In this document: piece after piece, positions 31,241-39,707 of the stretch
Numbering within the stretch: the stretch's first letter is position 1
Layout: every line of letters starts with the position of its first letter
DNA from: JACVRW01 sp963813495
Lineage (GTDB): Bacteria; Actinomycetota; Thermoleophilia; Solirubrobacterales; Thermoleophilaceae
Assembly (NCBI GenBank): GCA_963813495.1
Contig: CAWEZC010000001.1
Location: forward strand, 186,001 to 250,000
Reading direction: 5' to 3'
DNA length: 64,000 nt
The notes under the pieces: generated by a model
Seen by the model: the letters and a program-made list of their open reading frames with translations, nothing else
The model's database searches: none
What the model was told of the DNA's origin: nothing
Program-made: the position numbers and the translations under genes

Positions 31241-33114
31241 GCTGGCAGGCGTCGTCCTTCCTGGTGCTGGCACTGAGCCTGGCGGCAGGCTTTGCGTGGT
31301 ACGAGCGCGACAAGCCGCCCGCCCGCGTGCTGGCGCTCGTGGCCGCGCTCGCCGCGCTGGCGGTGGTGGGGCGGCTGGCTTTCGCGGCCATACCCAACGT
31401 CAAGCCCACCACCGACATCGTGCTCTTCGCGGGCTACGCGCTCGGGGCCGTGCCGGGCTTCGTCGTGGGGGCGGTGACCGCGATCGTCTCCAACATCTTC
31501 CTGTCGCAGGGCCCTTGGACGGTCTGGCAGATGGCCGGCTGGGGAGCGATGGGGGTGGGCGGCGCGCTGCTCGCCCGCACGCTCCGCGGCCGGGAGCCCA
31601 ATCGCTTCGTCCTGGCCGGCGTCTGCGGGCTGGCCGGGCTCGTGTTCGGCGCCTGGATGGACGTCTACCAGTGGACCCTCGGTGCGCGGCAGGACCTCGA
31701 CTCCTACCTCGTCGTCGCGGGTTCCTCGCTGCCCTACAACGTCGCGCACGCGGTCGGCAACGTTGTCTTCTGCCTGCTGATCGGCCCGCTGTTCATCCGC
31801 TCGCTGCGCCGCTACCGCAGCCGCCTGGAGGTGAACTGGCCCTCCACGCCGGCGACTGCCTCGGCCGCCGTGGCGCTGCTCGGGCTGTTGCTCGCGTTCC
31901 CGCTCGTCGCCGGAGCGGCGACCCCCGGTGAGCGCGCCGAGCGCTACCTCCTGCGAGCCCAGAACGCGGACGGCGGCTTCGGCGCTGCGCCTGATCAGGC
32001 GTCCAGCCCGCTCTACAGCGGCTGGGCGGGCCTGGGGCTGGCGGCCGTCGGGCGCAACCCGCTGGACGTCGCCCGCGGCCGGGGCCGTTCGCTGGGCGGC
32101 TACGTCAAGCGCAGCCTGCCCGGCCTGCGGGACATCGGGGAGATCGAGCGGACGGGGCTGGTGCTCCGCGCCGCCGGACTCGACCCACGCAGCTACGGCG
32201 GGCGCGACCTGCTGGCGGAGATCCGCCGCAAGCGACGCCCCAACGGGTCGATCGCCGGGTTTGTGAGCTACACCGCCTTCGGCGTGCTGGCCCTGCGCGC
32301 GGCGGGCGAATCGGCCGGCTCGGCCACGGTGCGCTGGCTGCTGGGCACGCAGAACGGCGACGGCGGCTTCGGGGTCGCCCCGAGCTCGGGGAGCGACAGC
32401 GACATGACGGGGGCCGTGCTGCAGGCCCTGGCCGTGACCGGCCGCGCGCGCAGCGCGGCTGCGCGGCGCGCGGTGGCCTACCTGCGCGCCGGCCAGGGGG
32501 CCGACGGCGGCTTCGGGCCAGGGGCCGGACGAAGCTCCAACGCGCAGTCCACGGCCTACGCGGTGCAGGGTCTCGTTGCCGTCGATGCGGCGCCCGGCTC
32601 CGTCGCCCGGGCCTTGGCCTACCTCGTGCGCCTGCAGCGCCGCGACGGCAGCGTCGCGTATTCGTCGTCGAGCTCCCAGACCCCGGTGTGGGTGACGGCG
32701 CAGGCGCTGGCCGCGCTGCGGCGCGTGGCGTTGCCGGTAGGGGCGGTGCCACGGGCGCGGCGGCCGGCGCGGGAGGAGGACGCTCCGGCACCGGCGGCGG
32801 CGGCGAGCACTCCGGCCGGGCCAACGGCAGCAAAGAAGGAGAAGCCGGGGGCGGAGGCTTTGCCCGCGGACGAGGCGCTCTCCGGGTCCGCGGCGGGCGC
32901 TTCCGGCGCGGCGGAGGCCAAGCGCGAGACCGGCGCCGCTGACGGGGGCCTCAAGCTGGATCCGGCGCCGGATGCTGCAGCGGCGCGCGCTGATGACGAC
33001 GACGGCCCGGTCACCGTCGCGCTCCTGGTCGCCGCGATCGCGGCGGTGGCCGCGGCGCTGTGGCTCTTCCGCCGCCGGCTGCGTGCTCGCCGGCGGCCGG
33101 CCACTTCTCCCTAG
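31237..33114 (+). CDS. ECF S component fused to an alpha/alpha-toroid domain
   Basis: A 625-residue membrane protein with unusual architecture. Residues 1-205 are a six-helix ECF S component (NVKPTTDIVLFAGYALGAVP, GPWTVWQMAGWGAMGVGG, LPYNVAHAVGNVVFCLL). Another helix (216-235) exports residues 240-500, an alpha/alpha-toroid of the prenyltransferase/squalene-oxidase repeat type with repeated NADGGFG, NGDGGFGV, GADGGFGPG and RRDGSVAY turns. A Pro/Ala-rich linker, a final transmembrane helix (VALLVAAIAAVAAALWLF) and a basic tail follow. The toroid is the fold of the N-terminal cobalamin-binding domain of intrinsic factor and transcobalamin. With the riboswitch, cobalamin is the likely substrate (inference). 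Confidence 0.85.
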   Translation: MSWQASSFLVLALSLAAGFAWYERDKPPARVLALVAALAALAVVGRLAFAAIPNVKPTTDIVLFAGYALGAVPGFVVGAVTAIVSNIFLSQGPWTVWQMAGWGAMGVGGALLARTLRGREPNRFVLAGVCGLAGLVFGAWMDVYQWTLGARQDLDSYLVVAGSSLPYNVAHAVGNVVFCLLIGPLFIRSLRRYRSRLEVNWPSTPATASAAVALLGLLLAFPLVAGAATPGERAERYLLRAQNADGGFGAAPDQASSPLYSGWAGLGLAAVGRNPLDVARGRGRSLGGYVKRSLPGLRDIGEIERTGLVLRAAGLDPRSYGGRDLLAEIRRKRRPNGSIAGFVSYTAFGVLALRAAGESAGSATVRWLLGTQNGDGGFGVAPSSGSDSDMTGAVLQALAVTGRARSAAARRAVAYLRAGQGADGGFGPGAGRSSNAQSTAYAVQGLVAVDAAPGSVARALAYLVRLQRRDGSVAYSSSSSQTPVWVTAQALAALRRVALPVGAVPRARRPAREEDAPAPAAAASTPAGPTAAKKEKPGAEALPADEALSGSAAGASGAAEAKRETGAADGGLKLDPAPDAAAARADDDDGPVTVALLVAAIAAVAAALWLFRRRLRARRRPATSP

Positions 33115-33123
33115 ACGACGGTC

Positions 33124-33158
33124 GGAACATTCTGCATGTATCTCATGCGGAACGTTCC
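33124..33158. terminator. Inverted repeat between convergent genes
   Basis: GGAACATTCTGCAT and ATGCGGAACGTTCC pair over 14 positions with one mismatch and one wobble around a 7-base loop. It lies between the convergent ECF operon and SDR gene. There is no clear U-run, so its efficiency as a terminator is uncertain. Confidence 0.55.
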
Positions 33159-33168
33159 ACCCATTGGC

Positions 33169-33999
33169 TCAGCTCCCGAGCGCGCGCCCGATCAGCCGGT
33201 CCATCACGCGGTCCGGCACCAGTCGGGCCATCAGCGCGCGTACCTTCGCGTCGCTGCCGATCACATAACGAGCCCGCGGGCGCTCGCTGGTCAGCGCCAT
33301 GCCGATCACCTCCGCCACCTCGCGCGGGGGCAGGCCGCGCTTCTGCTCGATCTTGTCGGTTTCCTTCCGCATCGTGGCGATCACCTTGCCGTAGAGCTGG
33401 TCCATCTCGGGCGGCATGCCCTCGACCAGCTGATCGGCGAGCGAGTTGCCCTTCTGCCAGATCGGGGTCTTGACGCCGCCTGGCTCGATCACCACCACGT
33501 CCACGCCGTGCGGGCGCAGCTCACGGCGCAGCGAATCCGAGAAGGCCTCCAGCCCGAACTTCGACATGTTGTAGGCGCCCAGCAACGGCAGTGCCACCCG
33601 GCCACCGATCGAGCTGACATTGATCACGCGCCCGCGCCCGCGGCGCAGCGCGGGCACGAAGGCCTGGGTGACTGCCACCTGGCCGACCAGGTTGATCTCG
33701 AGCTGGGTGCGTAGCTGATCGATGGGCAGGAACTCGAGCGGAGCGGCCACCGCGATGCCGGCGTTGTTGACGAGCCCCGCCAGTGGCCCCGCTCCAACCT
33801 CGTCGCGGGCGGCGGCGATCTGCGCGGTATCGGTCACGTCGAGGCGAACAGTGCGCAAGCCCTGGCCCTCGAGCCGCTCGGCGTCCTCGTCGCGTCGCAC
33901 ACCCGCCACGGGCTCGAAGCCCAGTTCGCGCAGGTGGTGGACGGTCGCCTCGCCGATTCCCGTGGAGGCGCCGGTCACGAGGACGGTTCCGGAGGCCAT
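33169..33999 (-). CDS. Short-chain dehydrogenase/reductase
   Basis: A 276-residue classical SDR. TGASTGIGEAT (cofactor loop) lies at residues 8-18, NNAGIAVAAPLEFL near 78-91, the catalytic Ser in NVSSIGGRV, and YNMSK as the Tyr-x-x-x-Lys pair near residue 150. The VIEPGGVKTPIWQKG segment and a long C-terminal helical part resemble retinol-dehydrogenase-like SDRs. It probably uses NADP(H) on a lipid-like or steroid-like substrate (inference). It is divergent from the nitroreductase gene, with only 36 bases between the two starts. Confidence 0.88.
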   Translation of the reverse strand: MASGTVLVTGASTGIGEATVHHLRELGFEPVAGVRRDEDAERLEGQGLRTVRLDVTDTAQIAAARDEVGAGPLAGLVNNAGIAVAAPLEFLPIDQLRTQLEINLVGQVAVTQAFVPALRRGRGRVINVSSIGGRVALPLLGAYNMSKFGLEAFSDSLRRELRPHGVDVVVIEPGGVKTPIWQKGNSLADQLVEGMPPEMDQLYGKVIATMRKETDKIEQKRGLPPREVAEVIGMALTSERPRARYVIGSDAKVRALMARLVPDRVMDRLIGRALGS

Positions 34000-34035
34000 G
34001 GGGAGCTGGACACTAGCTTGCTAGCGTCGCCGGGC

Positions 34036-34545
34036 GTGGAGCTCGAGCAGGCGATCCGCACCCGCCGCACCCACAAGGCCTACGGGTCCGAGCCGGTGCC
34101 GGCCGAGACGCTCGAAGAGCTGTTCGAGCTGGCCCGCTGGGCGCCCAATCACCACCTGACCAACCCGTGGCGCTTCCGTGTCCTGGGCCCGCAGGCGCGC
34201 GAGCGCCTCAAGCAGGCCGCCGGGCCGGAGGCCGCGGCCAAGCTCGACCGTGCCCCCACGCTCGTGGTGGCCTCCGTGGCCGAGAGCGGCGACCCGGTGC
34301 AGGACGAGGAGGATCTCTGCGCCGCTGCGGTGGCGAGCTACATCGTGCTGCTGGCCGCGCACGGCCGCGGGCTCGCCGGCTACTGGCGCACGCCGGACGT
34401 GTTGAGAGGCCCGGAGGGCCGCTCCGCGGTGGGCCTCGACGAGGGCGAGCGGGCCGTGGGGCTGCTCCATCTCGGGCCGGTACGCCAGGAGAAGGAGCCG
34501 CCGGGCCGAACGCCGCCCGGCGACTTCGTAACGTACCTCCCGTGA
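34036..34545 (+). CDS. Nitroreductase-family protein
   Basis: A 169-residue flavoprotein of the nitroreductase superfamily. The FMN-contacting N-terminal motif RRTHKAYGSEPVPAETLEEL and the segment ARWAPNHHLTNPWRFRVL are typical, and the C-terminal half has the reduced HLGPVRQEKEPPGRTP flavin-proximal end. It is shorter than the usual 190-220 residues. It could reduce nitro compounds, quinones or act in cofactor metabolism. The start is GTG at 34036; its stop overlaps the glpD start as GTGA, so the gene heads the glpD-folP-phosphoesterase operon. Confidence 0.82.
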   Translation: MELEQAIRTRRTHKAYGSEPVPAETLEELFELARWAPNHHLTNPWRFRVLGPQARERLKQAAGPEAAAKLDRAPTLVVASVAESGDPVQDEEDLCAAAVASYIVLLAAHGRGLAGYWRTPDVLRGPEGRSAVGLDEGERAVGLLHLGPVRQEKEPPGRTPPGDFVTYLP

Positions 34546-36244
34546 TCACCCGCGCGGACGCCCTGGCCGCACTCGAGCGCGACCCCTTCGACCTCGTGGT
34601 CGTGGGCGGCGGCATCACCGGCGCCGGAGTGGCGCTCGACGCCGCTTCGCGCGGCTACAGCGTGGCCCTGATCGAGAAGTCCGACTACGCCGCCGGCACG
34701 TCGAGCCGCTCGTCCAAGCTCGTGCACGGCGGGTTGCGCTACCTGCAGAACTTCGATCTGGGCCTGGTGCGCGAGGCCCTGCTCGAGCGCTCGCTGATGG
34801 TGGAGCTGGCGCCACATCTCGTCACTCCGCTGCCGCTGCTGGTGCCCGCCTTCGAGGGCAGGCGCCCCGATCGGCTCACCGGAATGGGCCTGAACATGTA
34901 CGACGTGATGTCGTGGCGCCGGGGGCGCGACGACGAGGAGTGGAGCCCCCAGCGTCACCGCACCATCGACGGCCCCGAGACGCTCGAGCTGGCGCCGGCG
35001 CTAGCCGACCGCAATCCCACCTCCGCCTACCTGTTCTACGACTGCCAGACCGACGATGCGCGGCTCGTGCTCACCGTCCTGGGCGAGGCCGAGCGCTTCG
35101 GCGCGGTGTGCGTGAACGGATGCGAGGTCACGGGGCTGGTCGAACACGAGGGCCGAGCTGCCGGAGTGCTGGTGCGCGATGACGTCGGCGGCGGCGAGTT
35201 CGAGGTGGCCGCCGCCAACGTCGTCAACGCCACCGGCGTCTGGGCCGACCGCCTGCGGCCGGATGAGCTCTACGGCGAGGAGGAGGTACCGCGCATCCGG
35301 CCCAGCCGCGGCACCCACGTGACCCTGTCGCGCGCTTCCCTCGAGGTCAACGCGGGCGTGATCGTGCCCGCTGGCGGCGGCCGCGGGGTGTTCGTGCTCC
35401 CCTGGCTCGGACGCACACTGGTCGGGACCACCGACAACGACTACGAGGGCGGGCTCGACCACGTGCCGCCGGCCGAGGACGACATCGCCTACCTGCTCGA
35501 CGCGGTCAACGAGTTCTTCGGAAGCGCCCTCGGGCCCGCCGACCTGACCGGGGCCTACGCCGGTGTGCGGCCGCTGATCTCGACGGGCGATCCGAAGAAG
35601 TCAGTGGACATCTCGCGCAGGGCGGAGATCTACGAGACGAGCTCGGGACTGGTCACGATCACCGGCGGCAAGCTCACCACGTGGCGGCGCATGGCCAAGC
35701 TGGCCGTCGACCGGATCGTCGAGCGCGAGGGCCGGGAGGCACCCTGCCGCACGCACGAGATCCCCCTCGGTCAGCCGGCAGACCCCGCCAACCTGGTCTC
35801 CGTGCCTTCGGTGGACGACGAGAGCCGAGCGCACCTTGCCCGCCGCTATGGGCATTCGGCGCAGTTCGTGCTGCGTCTGGCCGAAGTTGAGCCCGAGCTC
35901 GGGCGGCGCCTCAGCCCCGAGCTTCCCGACATCGCCGCCGAGGCCTCGTTCGCCGCCGCTCACGAGCAGGCGCGCTCGCTCGGCGACGTGCTGCTGCGCC
36001 GCACGCGGCTGGGGTTGCTCGACGCGCGTCGGCTGGCCGCGTCCAAAGCCGAGGGCGCGCACGCCGCGGCGCGGGCGATGGGCTCGGCGCTCGGCTGGGA
36101 CGACGCCCGCGTCGAGCGCGAGCTGGCCGAGTGGCAGGAGCTGGCCCGCGCGGAGGGTCTCGTGCCCGCCGGCACCGGCGCGGCGCCTGAGCCCGCCGAA
36201 CCACGCCCGCCACCGCCGTGGTCGCCCCCGAGGAGGCGGCGTGA
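34542..36244 (+). CDS. glpD: Glycerol-3-phosphate dehydrogenase, FAD-dependent (GlpD)
   Basis: A protein of about 560 residues that oxidises glycerol 3-phosphate to dihydroxyacetone phosphate at the membrane. The FAD-binding motif VVVGGGITGAGVALDAASRG lies near residue 18, and TSSRSSKLVHGGLRYL, GRTLVGTTDNDYEG and TGGKLTTWRRMAK are family signatures. The helical C-terminal DAO domain ends near residue 545. As read, the frame has no stop and continues to 37064 through folP. A one-base shift near 36195-36205 would instead give TTPATAVVAPEEAA and a stop at 36242-36244, overlapping the folP GTG as at other junctions. I give that end; the true C terminus is uncertain. Confidence 0.85.
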
Positions 36245-37116
36245 TCCTACGCCTGCGCGAGCGCAGCCTCGATCTGTCCGCGCCGGTGCTCATGGGCATC
36301 GTCAACGCCACGCCCGACTCCTTCTCCGACCGCCAGGGACCCAAGCCGCTGGAGGAGCTCGTCGAGACCGCACTGCACCAGGTCGAGCAGGGCGCCGCGC
36401 TCGTGGACGTCGGCGGCGAGTCGGGACGGTCGGACACCAAGGCGGTGGCCACCGAGGAGGAGGCTGGTCGCGTGGTGCCGCTGGTCGAGCGCCTGGCCGC
36501 GGCCGGGGTCGCGGTGTCGGTGGACACCTGGCGCAGCCCCGTCGCGCGTGCCGCCCTCGACGCCGGCGCCGTGATGATCAACGACGTGAGCGGGCTCAGC
36601 GACGAGGGCGTGGCCGAGGCCAGCGCCGCGGCCGGAGCTGCGCTCGTGATCACACACACCCGCGTACCGCCCAAGACGAAGGCCTTCCCGAGCTACGACG
36701 ATGTCGTGGGCGAGGTGGATGCCTTCCTCGGCGAGCGCGCGGAGCGCGCGCAGGCACTCGGCGTGGGCCTCGACCAGATCGTGCTCGACCCCGGGATAGA
36801 CCTGGCCAAGACCCCCGCCCAGTCGGTCGAACTGCTGCGCGCCCTGCCGCGGCTCGCCGAGCGCGGGCTGCCGCTGCTGCTGGCGGTGTCGCGCAAGGAC
36901 TTCGTGGGCGCACTGACCGGCCGCCCGCCGGCGCACCGCGACGCCGGCACGCTGGCCGCCGTGGGCACCGCCGTCCGGGGCGGCGCGCGCATCCTGCGCG
37001 TGCACGACGTGGCGGGTGCGAGCGACTATCTGCGCGTGCACGGCGCCCTCGGCCGCGACGGTGAGGTGGAGACCACGCTCGAGCTCCCCGACGAGATCCG
37101 CCGGGAGGCCGTGTGA
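36241..37116 (+). CDS. folP: Dihydropteroate synthase-type protein (FolP)
   Basis: A 291-residue TIM-barrel protein of the dihydropteroate synthase family, which joins p-aminobenzoate to the pterin pyrophosphate in folate synthesis. Motifs in order are MGIVNATPDSFSD, ALVDVGGESGR, VSVDTWR, INDVSGL, DQIVLDPGIDLAKTPAQS (pterin-binding Asp, Gly and Lys region), AVSRKDFVGAL and RVHDV. The loop after GGES reads GRSDTKAV rather than the common TRPGA, so it could be a DHPS paralogue. The start is GTG at 36241, and the stop overlaps the next gene's GTG. Confidence 0.82.
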   Translation: MILRLRERSLDLSAPVLMGIVNATPDSFSDRQGPKPLEELVETALHQVEQGAALVDVGGESGRSDTKAVATEEEAGRVVPLVERLAAAGVAVSVDTWRSPVARAALDAGAVMINDVSGLSDEGVAEASAAAGAALVITHTRVPPKTKAFPSYDDVVGEVDAFLGERAERAQALGVGLDQIVLDPGIDLAKTPAQSVELLRALPRLAERGLPLLLAVSRKDFVGALTGRPPAHRDAGTLAAVGTAVRGGARILRVHDVAGASDYLRVHGALGRDGEVETTLELPDEIRREAV

Positions 37117-37901
37117 AGCCGGTCACGATCGCCCAGCTCTCCGACCTGCACTGCGGCTCTCCCCACTTCGTGCCCAGCCTGCTCGACCGGGCGCTGGTCG
37201 AGGTCAACGAGCTCGAGCCCGACGTGGTGATCATCTCCGGCGACCTCACCGGCGACGGCCTGCGGGGCGAGTTTCAGCAGGCGGCCGACTACCTGTCGCG
37301 GATCGCCTGCGAGCGGGTGATCGTGATCCCCGGCAACCACGACTCGCGCAACGTCGGCTACGTGCACTTCGAGGAGCTGATGGGCGAACGTCGCTCCGTG
37401 CTCCACCATGACGGCGTCTCGATCGTGGCCGTGGACTCCACTGAGCCCGACCTCGACCACGGCGTGATCGGCCGCGGTCGCTACCCCTGGATCATCGAGC
37501 GCTTCGGCGAGCGCGAGGCCTTCCTGCGCATTTTCGTCCTCCACCACCACCTGCTGCCCGTGCCCGGCACCGGGCGCGAGCGCAACGTGGTGCACGACGC
37601 CGGGGACACGCTGGAGTGCCTCCAGCGCGCCGACGTCCATCTGGTGCTCTCCGGGCACAAGCACGTGCCCTACGCCTGGGAGCTCGAGAACCTGTTCGTG
37701 GTCAACGCGGGCACGGTGTCCACCACGCGCCTGCGCGGCAAGACCAAGCCCTGTTACAACCTGATCGAGGCCTCGCCCGAGCGCGTGACGGTGTTTCGCA
37801 AATCCCCCTTCCACGAGCAGGACGCGATCATCTCCTTCGATCCTCGTACCTACGAGTACGAGAAGGACAAGTCGCTCCTCGGGGAGACCGCCCACGGCTG
37901 A
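37113..37901 (+). CDS. Metallophosphoesterase (class III cyclic nucleotide phosphodiesterase-like)
   Basis: A 262-residue calcineurin-like phosphoesterase. The five metal-binding motifs are all seen: SDLHCG, SGDLTGDG, GNHDSRN, LHHHLLP and SGHKHVP. The layout matches the CpdA/class III phosphodiesterase group that hydrolyses cyclic nucleotides or phospholipid head groups. It has no signal peptide. The start GTG overlaps the folP stop, so it is the last gene of the operon. A GC-rich hairpin at 37936-37954 follows. Confidence 0.88.
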   Translation: MKPVTIAQLSDLHCGSPHFVPSLLDRALVEVNELEPDVVIISGDLTGDGLRGEFQQAADYLSRIACERVIVIPGNHDSRNVGYVHFEELMGERRSVLHHDGVSIVAVDSTEPDLDHGVIGRGRYPWIIERFGEREAFLRIFVLHHHLLPVPGTGRERNVVHDAGDTLECLQRADVHLVLSGHKHVPYAWELENLFVVNAGTVSTTRLRGKTKPCYNLIEASPERVTVFRKSPFHEQDAIISFDPRTYEYEKDKSLLGETAHG

Positions 37902-37935
37902 GCGGCATTGGCGCGGTCGCAGTCGTTAGCCCTCC

Positions 37936-37954
37936 CTCGGCTCGGGTAGCCGAG
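37936..37954 (+). terminator. Hairpin after the glpD operon
   Basis: CTCGGCT and AGCCGAG form a perfect 7-bp stem with a 5-base loop, 35 bases after the phosphoesterase stop. There is no U-run, and it also lies just upstream of the ribosome binding site of the next gene, so a role in that gene's leader is possible. Confidence 0.4.
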
Positions 37955-37987
37955 AAGGAGACCCGAGATCGGAATCAGGAGAGGCAT

Positions 37988-38449
37988 ATGACATCGACCA
38001 TCGAGCAGTCGATCGAGGTGGACGCCCCGATCGGGCCCACCTACAACCAGTGGACCCAGTTCGAGGAGTTCCCGCGCTTCATGGACGGGATCGAGGAGAT
38101 CCGCCAGCTGGACGACCGGCGCCTGCACTGGGTGGCCGAGTTCGGTGGTGAGCGCCATGAGTGGGACGCCGAGATCGTCGAGCAGAACCCCGACGAGCGC
38201 GTGGCCTGGCGCAATCTGGACGGTAAGGACAACGCCGGCGTGGTCACCTTCCACAAGATCGATGACGACACCACCCGCGTGATGGTCCAGCTGGACTGGG
38301 CCCCGGAGGGCGTCAAGGAGAAGATCGGATCCGCTCTGGGCGCCGACGACCGCCGCGTAAAGGCCGACCTCGAGCGGTTCAAGGAGTTCATCGAGAGCCG
38401 CGGCAGCGAGACCGGCGGCTGGAGGGGCGAGGTACCCCGCGAGGCCTAG
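37988..38449 (+). CDS. SRPBCC/polyketide cyclase-like START-fold protein
   Basis: A 153-residue SRPBCC protein. It starts STIEQSIEVDAPIGPTYNQW and FEEFPRFMDGIEEI, the classical N terminus of the cyclase/dehydrase subgroup, then WDAEIVEQNPDERVAWRNLD and VQLDWAPEGVKEKIGSALGA, ending with a helix that closes the hydrophobic cavity. It probably binds a lipid or hydrophobic ligand; many homologues are stress-linked. The ribosome binding site AGGAGAGG is strong. Confidence 0.88.
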   Translation: MTSTIEQSIEVDAPIGPTYNQWTQFEEFPRFMDGIEEIRQLDDRRLHWVAEFGGERHEWDAEIVEQNPDERVAWRNLDGKDNAGVVTFHKIDDDTTRVMVQLDWAPEGVKEKIGSALGADDRRVKADLERFKEFIESRGSETGGWRGEVPREA

Positions 38450-38498
38450 CCGATCGTCCGGGCTCCTCCCGCCGCGCGGCTAGGCGACAATCCGCCGC

Positions 38499-39707
38499 GT
38501 GGCGGAGGGTCCGGTCATCGCCTTGGTCGACGGGGAGCATCACCCGGCGGCCGTGCGCGAGTTGCTCGACCGCATCGAGCGGGAGCGCGGGCTCGCCGGC
38601 GTGGTCTTCTGCGGAGGTGAGGAGAAACTCGGACCGGGAACGTTCGCGGAGCACTATGGGCGTCCCGTGGAGACCGACTTGGAGGCGGGCCTGCGCCGCC
38701 TCGCCGGGTCCGCGGCGCCGGTAGCCGTGCTGGACCTGGCCGATGAGCCCGTCCTGCCCGCCGGCGCGAAGCTGCACGCCGCCGCGCTGAGCCTGTCGCT
38801 CGGGCTGCGTTACGAAAGCCCGGGCGCCCGGCTCGACCCACCTCGGTACGAGCGGGTGGACCATGCGGGGCCCATGCTGGCCGTGATCGGCACCGGCAAG
38901 CGGACGGGCAAGACGGCGCTGGCCGGGCACTGGGCCACGCTGCTGCGCGAGCGCGGCGTCGATCCCGTGGTCGTCTGCATGGGCCGCGGAGGGCCGGCCG
39001 AGCCGCGGCTGGCCGAGCCCGGTCTCGGCCTCGACGACCTGATCGCGATCGCGCGAGCGGGCGGCCACGCGGCCTCCGACTACCTCGAGGATGCGGTGAT
39101 CGCCGGCGTGCGCACGGTGGGCTGCCGCCGGGTGGGCGGCGGTTTTGCCGGGGCACCCGCGCACTCGAACGTCGTCGCCGGAGTCGAGCTGGCCGTGTCC
39201 CTGGATCCCGGCGCCATCCTCCTCGAGGGCTCCGGTGCGTGCATACCGCCGGTGGCGGCTGGTCGCACGGTTTGCGTGGTGGGTGCGGGGCCGGCTGAGC
39301 CGTTCGCGGAATACCGCTTGGCGCGGGCGGATCTGGTGTTTGCCTCGGAGGGGGCAAGCGCGCCGGCGGACGCCCTGCCCTTCGCGTTGCGCCCCGAGCC
39401 GGTGGAGCCCGTCCCGGACGGCGCGCGCGTCGCGCTCTTCACCACAGGCGCGCCGGCCGTGGAGGGCATCGACGCCGTGGTGTCCTCGACCAACCTCGGC
39501 CGGCGCGCGGAGCTGGCGGGTGATCTTCAGCGCGCGGCGGCGGAGGGCTGCGACCTGTGGCTCACAGAGCTCAAGGGCGCCGCGATCGACACCGTGGCCG
39601 TGCGGGCGAGGGGGGCGGGCGCGCGCGTGGTATTCCTGCGCAACCGGCCCGTCGGGGTCGACGAGGCCCTGCTCGGTCTCTACGAGGATGCGCGTGATGC
39701 CGGCTGA
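38499..39707 (+). CDS. cpgS: Cyclic 2,3-diphosphoglycerate synthetase
   Basis: A 402-residue enzyme of the cDPG synthetase family, which uses ATP to close 2,3-diphosphoglycerate into cyclic 2,3-diphosphoglycerate, a solute known from thermophilic methanogens. The ATP-binding motif GTGKRTGKTALAGHWATLL lies near residue 130; VVVCMGRGGPAEPRL and LEGSGACIPPVAAGR are further family signatures. The N-terminal 110 residues form the substrate domain. The next gene encodes 2-phosphoglycerate kinase, the previous step of the pathway, and overlaps its 3' end, which strongly supports the assignment. The start is GTG. Confidence 0.85.
   Translation: MAEGPVIALVDGEHHPAAVRELLDRIERERGLAGVVFCGGEEKLGPGTFAEHYGRPVETDLEAGLRRLAGSAAPVAVLDLADEPVLPAGAKLHAAALSLSLGLRYESPGARLDPPRYERVDHAGPMLAVIGTGKRTGKTALAGHWATLLRERGVDPVVVCMGRGGPAEPRLAEPGLGLDDLIAIARAGGHAASDYLEDAVIAGVRTVGCRRVGGGFAGAPAHSNVVAGVELAVSLDPGAILLEGSGACIPPVAAGRTVCVVGAGPAEPFAEYRLARADLVFASEGASAPADALPFALRPEPVEPVPDGARVALFTTGAPAVEGIDAVVSSTNLGRRAELAGDLQRAAAEGCDLWLTELKGAAIDTVAVRARGAGARVVFLRNRPVGVDEALLGLYEDARDAG

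Noticed and set aside
34167..37064. A 965-residue GlpD-containing protein
   Set aside because: The N-terminal part is the nitroreductase gene out of phase, and the C-terminal 280 residues are folP out of phase.
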